The translations under genes were made by a program, and so were the position numbers. A stretch of DNA of 64,000 nucleotides, from the NCBI GenBank assembly GCA_958296165.1, contig OY282447.1:744001-808000 (forward strand), given 5' to 3'. This DNA is from an uncultured Pseudomonadales bacterium (GTDB taxonomy: Bacteria > Pseudomonadota > Gammaproteobacteria > Pseudomonadales > Azotimanducaceae). The notes under the pieces were generated by a model. It was not told the DNA's origin, searched no databases, and saw nothing but the letters and a program-made list of their open reading frames with translations. The stretch's first letter is position 1, and every line of letters begins with the position of its first letter. This document shows, piece after piece, positions 16,698 through 24,559 of this stretch.

Positions 16698-17049
16698 CGT
16701 CGGCCCCCAAACGCCTGCTGCCTCGCCGTGATTGGAGCAAATCCTCTTCTCCGCCGTCAACGCGGCACGCCTGCCCAACCTCAAGCGACGGCAACTATCT
16801 CCAGCACCCTCCAGCACCGCCACGTCCGCCGTGTTCGAGGGCGATTCGTTTGTCAGTTGCAGCGCGGTCGACTATTCCCGCGTACACAAAGGGCGCGACG
16901 GGCGGAATTGCCTGTCAAGCGGGCTGCCGGGTTTCGTTGTTTCCGCCGATTTCCAAGGTCTTGTTGCGGCGCCGCGTCGAGCCGCGTAAGGCGGTGAGCG
17001 AACAGTATACTCAGCGCCCATCACAACCTTTCGAGACGAGGGCGGGCAC
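16698..17049. other. Intergenic region with duplicated NIPSNAP leader
   Basis: No gene is supported in these 352 bases. The right part (about 16928-17047) is the better-preserved copy of a block also present at 15783-15930, with segments in a different order. A TATACT at about 17006 could be the -10 box for the NIPSNAP-amidase pair. A short CTCCAGCAC direct repeat occurs near 16800. Confidence 0.45.
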
Positions 17050-17364
17050 ATGTTCTACGAGCTGCGGCGCTACAAGATCAACGCTGGCAGGATGGATGAG
17101 TGGGTGGAGTTCATGGAGGGAACGATCATCCCCTTCCAAGTCTCCAAGGGCATGGTGATTGCCGGCAGCTTTCGCGGCGAAGACGACACCACCTACGTTT
17201 GGCTGCGCCGCTTCGCCTCCGAAGAGGAACGCGAGCGCCAGTACGAGGCCGTCTACCAAACCGAGCACTGGAAGAACGAAATCGCGCCGCGCGTGGCCGA
17301 ACTGATGCAGCCGGACATCGAAGTCACCCGCATCGTGCCAACGCCGCACTCGGTGGTGAGCTAG
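17050..17364 (+). CDS. NIPSNAP family protein
   Basis: A 104-residue ferredoxin-like dimeric alpha/beta-barrel protein of the NIPSNAP group. MFYELRRYKINAGRMDEWVE is the standard first strand and helix. AGSFRGEDDTTYVWLRRF and EEERERQYEAVYQTEHWKNE follow, with the conserved Trp in TYVWLRRF. Members are small, of uncertain biochemical role, and often accompany catabolic enzymes. The gene ends one base before the amidase ATG, suggesting a common transcript and a shared pathway. A partial, decayed copy of its leader and first codons lies at 15783-15876. Confidence 0.85.
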   Translation: MFYELRRYKINAGRMDEWVEFMEGTIIPFQVSKGMVIAGSFRGEDDTTYVWLRRFASEEERERQYEAVYQTEHWKNEIAPRVAELMQPDIEVTRIVPTPHSVVS

Positions 17365-17365
17365 G

Positions 17366-18808
17366 ATGAGCGAGATCGCCTTCGACAGCGCCACCGAACT
17401 GGCAGCGCGCATCCAGCGCAAGGAGATAGGCTGCGCGGAACTGCTCGCGCTCTACTTCGAGCGTGTGGATCGCCTGAATCCCGCCTTGAACGCCATCATC
17501 GTGCAGCGCCGGGACGAGGCGATGGAACGCGCCCAAGCCGCCGATGCCGCCTTGGCCAAGGGCGAGCGCTGGGGGCCGCTGCACGGCGTGCCGATGACGG
17601 TAAAGGAATCCTACGACGTAGCCGGCACCCCTACCACCTGGGGCGCACCCAATCTGAAGGACAACATCGCCGCCCAGGACGCGCTCTCCATCAGCCGCCT
17701 GAAGGACGCCGGCGTGGTGATCTTCGGCAAGACGAACGTGCCGCTGATGCTCTCGGATTTCCAGAGCTACAACGACGTCTACGGCACCACCAACAACCCG
17801 TGGGATGTAAGCCGCGTGCCAGGCGGCTCGTCCGGCGGCTCGGCGGCGGCGCTGGCGGCCGGGCTCACGGGCATCGACACCGGCTCCGACATCGGCGGCT
17901 CGATCCGCAATCCGGCCCACTTCTGCGGCGTATTCGGGCACAAGCCAACATGGAACCTGCTGCCGCCGCGCGGCCACGCCATGCCGGGCGTATTGACGCC
18001 GTCGGACATATCGGTGATCGGGCCGTTGGCACGATCGGCCGTGGATTTGGAGGTTGCCGTGCAGGCCATGGCCGGCCCGGACGAGATCGCGAGCCGCGGC
18101 ATGAAGTTGAACCTGCCCGAGCTCGCCAAACCCGCCAGCGCACTGCGCGTGGCGGTGTGGCGCGACGACGCGATGGCCGTGGTAGACGCATCCGTCGCCC
18201 AGCGCGTAGACGCGGTGGCACAAGCGCTTGGGCGGCTTGGCGCGCATGTGGATTTCGATGCCCGCCCGGTGGATTCCGAGCATACGCACACCGTCTACCA
18301 GTGCCTGTTGCAGGCCACCATGTCCTCGCGCTTGCCGGAGGAACGCTACCAGTCGATCTTGCGCCAAGTGGAGGAATTGCCAGCCGACGACACCAGCCTG
18401 GCCGCCACCATCCAGCGCTCGCAGGTGGCCCGATTCCGGGATTGGACGGCCAACAACGAGCAGCGCACCCACATCCGCTGGCGCTGGCATTCCTTCTTCG
18501 AGAACTACGACATCGTGCTCGCGCCGGTGATGGCCACATCCGCGTTTCCCCACGACCACGGCCCGTTCGGCGGGCGCACGGTTGTGGTGAACGGCAATGC
18601 CGAGCCGTATTTCAACCAAGTGTTCTGGGCCGGGCTGGCGAGCGTCTCCTATCTGCCGGCTACCGTGATTCCCACCGGGCCGGACGAAACCGGCCTGCCC
18701 ATCGGCGTGCAGATCATCGGCCCGGAATACGGCGACCTCATCACCATCGGCGTGGCGAAGCTATTGGAGAAAGAAGGCTTCGCGTTTACGCCGCCGCCGG
18801 CGGCTTGA
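17366..18808 (+). CDS. Amidase (amidase signature family)
   Basis: A 480-residue amide hydrolase with a Ser-cisSer-Lys triad. Lys is in MTVKESYDVAGTPTTWG, the cis-Ser in VPGGSSGGSAAALAAGL, and the nucleophile Ser in DTGSDIGGSIRNPAHFCGVF. It hydrolyses carboxylic amides to acid and ammonia in the cytoplasm. The lack of GatCAB partners and the length indicate a catabolic amidase rather than glutamyl-tRNA amidotransferase subunit A. It starts one base after the NIPSNAP stop. The 3' end is followed after 21 bases by the SRAP gene. The substrate is unknown. Confidence 0.92.
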   Translation: MSEIAFDSATELAARIQRKEIGCAELLALYFERVDRLNPALNAIIVQRRDEAMERAQAADAALAKGERWGPLHGVPMTVKESYDVAGTPTTWGAPNLKDNIAAQDALSISRLKDAGVVIFGKTNVPLMLSDFQSYNDVYGTTNNPWDVSRVPGGSSGGSAAALAAGLTGIDTGSDIGGSIRNPAHFCGVFGHKPTWNLLPPRGHAMPGVLTPSDISVIGPLARSAVDLEVAVQAMAGPDEIASRGMKLNLPELAKPASALRVAVWRDDAMAVVDASVAQRVDAVAQALGRLGAHVDFDARPVDSEHTHTVYQCLLQATMSSRLPEERYQSILRQVEELPADDTSLAATIQRSQVARFRDWTANNEQRTHIRWRWHSFFENYDIVLAPVMATSAFPHDHGPFGGRTVVVNGNAEPYFNQVFWAGLASVSYLPATVIPTGPDETGLPIGVQIIGPEYGDLITIGVAKLLEKEGFAFTPPPAA

Positions 18809-18829
18809 TGCCGACTGGATGTGCGGCGC

Positions 18830-19549
18830 ATGTGCGGGCGCATGAATGTAGACGACGAGGCGTTGGACGACGTCTATACCGATCTGGTCGGTATGCCGTT
18901 CCCCGGCGAGACGAACTACAACGTTGCGCCCACGGAGCCCGTGTGGATCGTTCGCAATCGGTCGCCCCGTGCGCCGCCCGGCTGGGAGGCCGCTGAAGCG
19001 CAATGGTGGCTAACGCCCTTTTGGTCGAAGACGCCCAAGCCGCGCTACGCCACGTTCAATGCCAAGGCGGAAACGCTGCACAAATCCAGCACGTTCCGCG
19101 AGCCGTTCCGCCAGCGCCGTTGCCTGGTGCCGATTAGCGGCTTCTACGAGTGGCGCCGCAACGGCCAAGCGCGGCAACCGTTCTACGTGCGCCCTCTCGC
19201 CGGCCCGTTGCTTCTGGCCGGCGTTTGGGACCGCTGGCGCAGCCGCGACAGAACGCAGTCGATCGACAGTTTCGCCGTGGTGACCACGGCGGTGAGTTCG
19301 CCGCTCTCGTTTCTGCACGACCGCCAGCCGGTGATGCTCGATCGTGCCGACGCGCCGCGCTGGCTGGATCGCGAGGCAACGCCCGAAGACCTCGCCGAGT
19401 TGCTCGCGCCGAGCGTTCCATCGCCCCTCGTCGCGCTGCCGGTTTCGGACTACGTCGGCAATCCACGCAACAAGGAACGCCGCTGCGTGGTGCCGGTTGG
19501 CAAGGCGGTGCCGATTCCTTGCGAGGCACCGGCGGCGCATGAGGGCTAG
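18830..19549 (+). CDS. SOS response-associated peptidase (SRAP/HMCES/YedK family)
   Basis: SRAP proteins cross-link to abasic sites in single-stranded DNA through the cysteine exposed when Met1 is removed. The start must give MCGR, so I chose ATG at 18830 rather than the GTG three codons earlier. Active-site elements are Cys2, YATFNAKAET (Asn), ISGFYEWRR (Glu) and SFLHDRQPVML (His). The protein has 239 residues, close to the usual size. The C-terminus has NPRNKERRC, close to the family ending. The gene overlaps the TlpA-like gene by 11 bases. Confidence 0.92.
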   Translation: MCGRMNVDDEALDDVYTDLVGMPFPGETNYNVAPTEPVWIVRNRSPRAPPGWEAAEAQWWLTPFWSKTPKPRYATFNAKAETLHKSSTFREPFRQRRCLVPISGFYEWRRNGQARQPFYVRPLAGPLLLAGVWDRWRSRDRTQSIDSFAVVTTAVSSPLSFLHDRQPVMLDRADAPRWLDREATPEDLAELLAPSVPSPLVALPVSDYVGNPRNKERRCVVPVGKAVPIPCEAPAAHEG

Positions 19550-20126
19550 GTTCTCCGTGGTCGCCGTGCTGGCCAGCGCAATGGTGCTGGCCGGCATCGC
19601 GATGGTGAGCGGCGCCACGCTCATTTATCTCTCGCAACGGACGCAGCCGAGCTCGGCCGCCAAGCCGACACTCGCCGACGCCGCAGCGCTTGCACCGGCT
19701 TCGGCCGTAATCGAGCCGGATTTGGCTTGGCAGCTCGATCGTTTGAACGGCGCGACTACCGAGCTCGCAGACTTCAGCGAGAAGGTGCTGTTCGTGAACA
19801 ACTGGGCGACTTGGTGTGCGCCATGCGTGCGCGAAATGCCCGCGATCGAGAGGCTGGCAAAGCGATTCGAAGGTCGCAGCGTGGCGTTTATCGCCGTTTC
19901 CAACGAACCAGTGGACAAGGTGTTTCCCTTCGTGCAGGAGCAGAACTGGCAACTGCCGATCTACACCACCAAAGTTCGCCCCGCACCTTTCCAAACCGAT
20001 GCCATTCCGTCCACTTTCATTCTCGACGGCACCCGTCGAATCGTCTTGCGCCACATGGGCATGGCCGATTGGGACGACGGCGCCACCGACGAATATCTAC
20101 ACGAGCTGCTTGCAGCGTCGAGCTGA
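19539..20126 (+). CDS. TlpA/ResA-like thioredoxin, membrane anchored
   Basis: A 195-residue thiol-disulfide protein. An N-terminal membrane anchor (about residues 5-32) directs the thioredoxin domain to the periplasm. FVNNWATWCAPCVREMPAIE contains the redox CAPC motif and AIPSTFILDGTRRIVL the cis-proline loop. FIAVSNEPVDKVFPFVQEQ is typical of the TlpA branch, which reduces cytochrome c or other periplasmic disulfides. The ATG at 19539 lies inside the end of the SRAP gene, in another frame, and gives a full anchor; longer in-frame starts would run antiparallel to good SRAP coding sequence. Confidence 0.85.
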   Translation: MRARFSVVAVLASAMVLAGIAMVSGATLIYLSQRTQPSSAAKPTLADAAALAPASAVIEPDLAWQLDRLNGATTELADFSEKVLFVNNWATWCAPCVREMPAIERLAKRFEGRSVAFIAVSNEPVDKVFPFVQEQNWQLPIYTTKVRPAPFQTDAIPSTFILDGTRRIVLRHMGMADWDDGATDEYLHELLAASS

Positions 20127-20174
20127 TGCAGCCGTGGCCAGCGCATACCACCCGTCCCGCTTAAGGAGAACGCC

Positions 20175-21266
20175 ATGACCACCCCGGCCCGCGTCGTCGT
20201 GCTGCCGCAGCAGCAAGCGCCGCTAGAAATCCAGGAACTCGACCTGCCGGATCCCGGCCCTACGCAAGTGGTGGTGAAGCAATATGCTTCCGGCATCTGC
20301 CACTCCCAGCTGCACCAGATGCATCGGCCTCGGCGCGGCCCCGTGCTGCTCGGCCACGAATCCACCGGCGTGGTCATCGCCAAGGGCAGTGCCGTGGCGC
20401 ACGTGGATGAAGGCGACACCGTGCTGGTGACTTGGGTGCCGCGCGATGCCGCCAACGCCAAGAGCGCACCTTCGCACGCCGCGCTGAACGTGGCTGGCGG
20501 CAGCGCCGTTTCGCAGAACGTATTCACTTGGGCGGATCACACCATCGCCGACGAGCAGTTCGTGGTGCAGGCGCCGCCACAGATCGCGCGCGATGTCACC
20601 GCGATCATCGGCTGCGCGGTGATGACCGGCGCGGGTGCGGTGGTGAATACGGCCGAAGTGCAGGCAGGCGATTCCGTAGCCATCTTCGGCGTCGGCGGCG
20701 TGGGCCTTTCAGCCGTGGTGGGCGCAAAGATGCGCGGCGCGAACCCGATCATCGCCGTGGACTTGGACGAAGCCAAGCTCGAGTTCGCCAAGCGCTTCGG
20801 GGCCACGCACGGCATCAACGCCGGCGCGGTGGACGCCGTGGAGGCCATCCACGCCATGACCGGCAAGCCCGGCCAGACGTCCATCGCCGGGCGGCCGGTG
20901 ACCGGCGTGGACTTCGCCTTCGACTGCATCGGGTTAAAAGTGACGATGGAACAGATCGTGCCGGCCTGCCGGCCAGGCCACTTCGGCGTGTGCCAAGGCG
21001 GTACCGCGGTGTTGGTGGGCGTGCCCGGCACCACGGTGGAACTGAATGCGGGCGAAATGCTCGGCGCGGAAAAGCAGTTCCGTGGCTCCATCGGCGGTTC
21101 GTGCTCGCCGGATCGAGATTTTCCGATGTTCCTGGATTGGCACGCCAATGGCCACTTGGATTTGGAGTCCCTCGTGACCGAGCGCTACTCCATAGAGCAG
21201 ATCAACGAGGCGACCACGGCGTTGGAAGAAGGCCGCATCGCTGGGCGCGCGATCTTGGAGTTCTAG
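20175..21266 (+). CDS. Zinc-type medium-chain alcohol dehydrogenase lacking the structural zinc lobe
   Basis: A 363-residue NAD(P)-dependent dehydrogenase. Catalytic-zinc ligands are visible in SGICHSQLHQM (Cys), LLGHESTG (His-Glu) and IIGCAVMTGAGAVV (Cys). FGVGGVGLSAVVGAK is the Rossmann loop and AVDLDEAKLEFAKRFGATH the coenzyme-selecting region; Asp after the second strand favours NAD. The four clustered cysteines of the structural zinc lobe are absent and replaced by WVPRDAANAKSAPSHAALN. A good SD, AAGGAGA, precedes the ATG. It is related to formaldehyde and aryl-alcohol dehydrogenases; the substrate is unknown. Confidence 0.85.
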   Translation: MTTPARVVVLPQQQAPLEIQELDLPDPGPTQVVVKQYASGICHSQLHQMHRPRRGPVLLGHESTGVVIAKGSAVAHVDEGDTVLVTWVPRDAANAKSAPSHAALNVAGGSAVSQNVFTWADHTIADEQFVVQAPPQIARDVTAIIGCAVMTGAGAVVNTAEVQAGDSVAIFGVGGVGLSAVVGAKMRGANPIIAVDLDEAKLEFAKRFGATHGINAGAVDAVEAIHAMTGKPGQTSIAGRPVTGVDFAFDCIGLKVTMEQIVPACRPGHFGVCQGGTAVLVGVPGTTVELNAGEMLGAEKQFRGSIGGSCSPDRDFPMFLDWHANGHLDLESLVTERYSIEQINEATTALEEGRIAGRAILEF

Positions 21267-21314
21267 GCAAGACCGCGCCTGCAAAGGCGCACGCAGCGTA
21301 AGGGTCAAGTAACA

Positions 21315-22949
21315 ATGGCACTGCCTCGCCTAGCCTGTGTTGCGTTGGTGTTGCTTGCCGCGCTGCCTTGTGCGCCGGCAACTAGCGCCGCGAGCGACGA
21401 GGGCGCGGCCGTTGCCGCCCCAGGCGTCGACCTTACGTTGGCAGACGCCATCGCACTCGCCATGCGCAACAACCGGAGCTTGATCAGCGGCCGTCTCGCC
21501 CGCGGGGGACAGCGCTTTGCCCTCAGGGTGGCGCAGGACGAGTTCAAGCCGGATTTCCGCATAGGTTCGTTCAGGCGCTTCGAGACCGAAGAGGGCGGCT
21601 GGGCGCGCGACGACACGGGCGTGACCTTCGAGGCCATGTTGCGCCTGCCCACGGGTGGCCGCCTCAACCTCGTCAACTCGGTGGCGGGCGACGGCATCGA
21701 CGATCGAGACTACGGCAACTCCTTGACGCTGCGCTTCACGCAGCCACTGCTAAAGGGCGGCGGCATCGCCGTGAACATGGCGTCGCTCCGAATCGCACGC
21801 GCTACCGAGAGGATGGGCGCATTGCTGTTCGAACGCGCCATTGGCGACGTGGCAAGATCAGTGGTCTTCGCCTATCGCGATTTACTGCAAGCGCAGCGAC
21901 ATGTGGAAATCAGCGCCCGTTCGCTGCAACGCTCCAAGGATCTTCTGGCCACCAGCCGTTCGCTCATCCAAGCCGGCAGGATGGCGGAACTGGAGATCGT
22001 GCAAGCAGAAGCGAGCGTGGCGGAGCGCGAGCTGGTGCTTGTTGGCGCCGAAAATCGCCTCGATGCTTCGCGCCTGGCCTTAATCGACGTGTTGGACATC
22101 GACAGCGAGACGATCATCCGGCCAACGGAGACGCTAAGCGTGGACGAGGGGCACTCCGTGGGTGCCCAAAACATGGCGACGGACTGCGCGGCAGAACCGC
22201 ACGGCACACTAGGAAATCCAACTGAAGAAAGCGAACCGACCTCCGAGGCGTGCGCAGCGACCACTACGCGATTGGTCGCGCTAGCGCTTGCGAACCGGCC
22301 AGAACACCTGCTGGCGCTCTTGCGGATCGAGAATGCCGAAGCCGAGCTGCTGCTCGCCAAGAACAACAGACTTTGGGATCTCTCTACCACGTTCTCGGTA
22401 GATGTCGATGGCAATGCCAATTCGTTGCACGCCGGCCTTGGCGAACCTTTCGGCCTCATTCCGGACAACGACTTGCGCGTGGCCTTGGAGCTAAGCGTGC
22501 CCATCGGCGACATCGCCTCGAAACAGCGTCTCTTTCGGGCTCGATCGGGTGTCACGCGGGCGCACATCGACTTGGCGGAATTCCGCCAGTCCATCGACAT
22601 CGAAGTTCGCAACGCGGTGCGAAATGTAGATGCTCGACTGCGACAGGTGGGCTTGGCGTCACGGGCAAGCGAACTGGCAACGCGCAAGCTCGAGGCCGAA
22701 AGGCAAAAGTTAACACTTGGCCTAACTACCAACTTCCGCGTTATTGTTTTCGAAGACGATTTGGTGCGCGCCCAAACGAGCGAACTCTCCGCCAACATCA
22801 CCTACCTCAACGCACTTTCCTCATTGGATCGGACGTTGGGCACCACGCTGCAAACATGGGGGCTCGAAGTGGAGCGCGTTGAACGCCAGAGCGACGCTGC
22901 CCAGCCGGTTGTTTTGGAGGACTTGGACGACGCTGGGAGCAACCCGTGA
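21315..22949 (+). CDS. TolC-like outer-membrane efflux protein
   Basis: A 544-residue outer-membrane channel component. An N-terminal signal peptide (LACVALVLLAALPCAPATSA) precedes VDLTLADAIALAMRNNRSLI, the classic opening of the outer-membrane efflux domain. Two long helical repeats follow, for example RSLIQAGRMAELEIVQAEAS and the corresponding second-half segment RKLEAERQKLTLGLTTNFRV ending near YLNALSSLDRTLGTTL. The strand pair LRFTQPLLKGGG is part of the barrel. It may pair with the PAS-HlyD/MacB exporter 12 kb upstream, but that is a guess. The stop overlaps the next gene as GTGA, an unusual partnership with a nuclease-like protein. Confidence 0.88.
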   Translation: MALPRLACVALVLLAALPCAPATSAASDEGAAVAAPGVDLTLADAIALAMRNNRSLISGRLARGGQRFALRVAQDEFKPDFRIGSFRRFETEEGGWARDDTGVTFEAMLRLPTGGRLNLVNSVAGDGIDDRDYGNSLTLRFTQPLLKGGGIAVNMASLRIARATERMGALLFERAIGDVARSVVFAYRDLLQAQRHVEISARSLQRSKDLLATSRSLIQAGRMAELEIVQAEASVAERELVLVGAENRLDASRLALIDVLDIDSETIIRPTETLSVDEGHSVGAQNMATDCAAEPHGTLGNPTEESEPTSEACAATTTRLVALALANRPEHLLALLRIENAEAELLLAKNNRLWDLSTTFSVDVDGNANSLHAGLGEPFGLIPDNDLRVALELSVPIGDIASKQRLFRARSGVTRAHIDLAEFRQSIDIEVRNAVRNVDARLRQVGLASRASELATRKLEAERQKLTLGLTTNFRVIVFEDDLVRAQTSELSANITYLNALSSLDRTLGTTLQTWGLEVERVERQSDAAQPVVLEDLDDAGSNP

Positions 22950-23818
22950 CGCGGCCGGACTCCGCAGACCGAACGGCGCTTGCCGCGACGCCGGCTCGTA
23001 GCACGATCTCTCACGAACGACTACACGACTTCTTCACGGGCCTATCTGCAACGCTCGGTGCCGCACAAGACGCTCAAGATCAAGCGGTGGCGCGGGATCG
23101 AGAACGATTGGAGGCAGAGCACCAAACGCGCCTCCGCAGTTTCTTCTCCGGTTTGGCGCCCGCGATCGCAATGGCGGACGAGGCGCAGAGACGCCTCGAC
23201 CGCGTGGCCGCTACCAGCTTCTCGGTGTTCCACTACTTCAGGGAGAACGAGCACCGGATGTCCGCAATCTTCGCCGACCTCCTGCGGCCGGACGGCAGCC
23301 ACGGCCAAGGCACTACGTTCCTGCAGCTATTTCTCGAAGAGATCGACCGAGCCGGCAAGGACAGCATCCGCAAACGAGGCTGCTATGAGTCCCTGGAACA
23401 ATGCTCCGTTTACACGGAGTACGCGACTTCGGAGCGCCGATTGATCGACATCGTGCTCAAGCTCGGGAACATGTGGATCGGCATAGAGAACAAACCCTGG
23501 GCAGGCGAGCAGCCTGAACAGATACAGCACTACCTGAGCTTCCTACAGCAGCAGGACGAGGGAGCCTGCGTCCTCTACTTGAGCGGCAACGGCGAGGACG
23601 CCAAGACCATCGAGGACGACAAGCGCCAACACTACCTGACAATTCCGTACAACAGCTACACGAACGGCGACGGCCCGTCCGTTGCTCATTGGATAACCGA
23701 GTGTTGGAGCCGGTGCGAAGCAGACCAAGTGCGTTGGTTTCTCAAGGACCTGCAGGGGTACGTGGAGCGGAGTTTCAACGCAGAGTCGCAGTCGCCATCA
23801 GAGGAATCAGAGGAATAG
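22946..23818 (+). CDS. PD-(D/E)XK nuclease superfamily protein
   Basis: A 290-residue protein resembling PDDEXK_4-type nucleases found in mobile and defence loci. The N-terminal third is helical (FFTGLSATLGAAQDAQDQA and RSFFSGLAPAIAMADEAQRR look like a repeated segment). FRENEHRMSAIFADLLRPDG is the family's characteristic early block. The probable active site is RRLIDIVLK (Asp), IGIENKPWA (Glu-x-Lys) and EQPEQIQHYLSF (Gln). The start is GTG, overlapping the TolC-like stop by four bases. The next small gene begins two bases after its stop. Nuclease function is inferred from motifs. Confidence 0.75.
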   Translation: MTRPDSADRTALAATPARSTISHERLHDFFTGLSATLGAAQDAQDQAVARDRERLEAEHQTRLRSFFSGLAPAIAMADEAQRRLDRVAATSFSVFHYFRENEHRMSAIFADLLRPDGSHGQGTTFLQLFLEEIDRAGKDSIRKRGCYESLEQCSVYTEYATSERRLIDIVLKLGNMWIGIENKPWAGEQPEQIQHYLSFLQQQDEGACVLYLSGNGEDAKTIEDDKRQHYLTIPYNSYTNGDGPSVAHWITECWSRCEADQVRWFLKDLQGYVERSFNAESQSPSEESEE

Positions 23819-23820
23819 CA

Positions 23821-24389
23821 ATGGACGAGGGAGAATTGTCAATGGAACAGGCCAAGGAACTCACGGCAGAATTCATCTGCGGGAACGAGGAGTGGTTGAA
23901 GATCGCGCTCGACGTGTACTTGGCCAGGGAAGCTGTCCGGTGGCGCCTAATAGAGCAGATTTGGCAAGGTGTGGAGGAGCGGGTCTGTGGTGATGGTGGT
24001 GATGGTATAAAGGGCGCTGCCTATGAGAACGGATTCCGGTTTTGGCACGAGGAGGCGGAGAATTTTAGGATATACGGCGAAGTGGAGCGAGGTAAAGGGA
24101 CGCTGTATCTCATCGTTGGCATATATCTCGCCGACGGCGCCAAGTTGAACACGGCACGACGAGAGGAGATTCGCCAGTGCTACGGCCCAGCAGCTGGCAA
24201 GCAGAGCGATCCAAAGGACCACTACTTAGTCAAAGAATATGTCGGCCACAACCGCGAGCTGGACCGTTCCTAAGGCAGGCCATTAATGAGCGCGACATGG
24301 TCGAGTCGTACCTTGCGGATTTGCTGCTGAATATCTACCGTCGCACTAAGGGCGCCATGAAGCGGATCGCCAAGGACGTGTGGGGCTAG
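23821..24389 (+). CDS. Uncharacterised small protein, probably frameshifted near its end
   Basis: I do not recognise this protein. The frame from ATG 23821 encodes 150 residues (MDEGELSMEQAKELTAEFIC onward) and stops at 24273. Another frame, overlapping the end, continues as FLRQAINERDMVESYLADLL and NIYRRTKGAMKRIAKDVWG to 24389, coding-like and in register with the break at about 24265. This suggests a one-base indel in a protein of about 190 residues. Base composition is less GC-rich than the surroundings (for example around 23990-24010 and 24060-24130), consistent with transfer. It follows the nuclease-like gene by two bases, so the two may form one unit. Confidence 0.55.
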
Positions 24390-24520
24390 CCGGATAAGTC
24401 GGCACGGCCACACTCTCCTGCGAGATGGTGCCATAGCAATGACGAGTCTGTGGACAAGCCGCAGCGGCGACACCTCACCAACCTGTCCACGCACAGACTA
24501 GCACATTGAACCAGGCCATG

Positions 24521-24557
24521 CCTTGAAATATGAGCGGCAGCCGTTCATATTTCAAGG
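24521..24557. promoter_or_regulatory. 37-bp near-perfect palindrome before the DUF4143 ATPase
   Basis: Outer arms CCTTGAAATATGA and TCATATTTCAAGG are perfectly complementary. Inside, CGGC and GCCG pair around one A, with a G/T pair between the stems. The element ends two bases before the ATG at 24560 and contains an earlier ATG at 24530, so it would mask translation or bind a dimeric regulator. It is AT-rich at the ends, unlike the surrounding DNA. It could also be a mobile-element end. Confidence 0.6.
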
Positions 24558-24559
24558 CA

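Noticed and set aside
17324-18619. A 431-residue open frame opposite the amidase
   Set aside because: It is the antisense of well-conserved amidase codons and shows no recognisable motif; composition is rich in His, Arg and Gly as in other antisense frames here.
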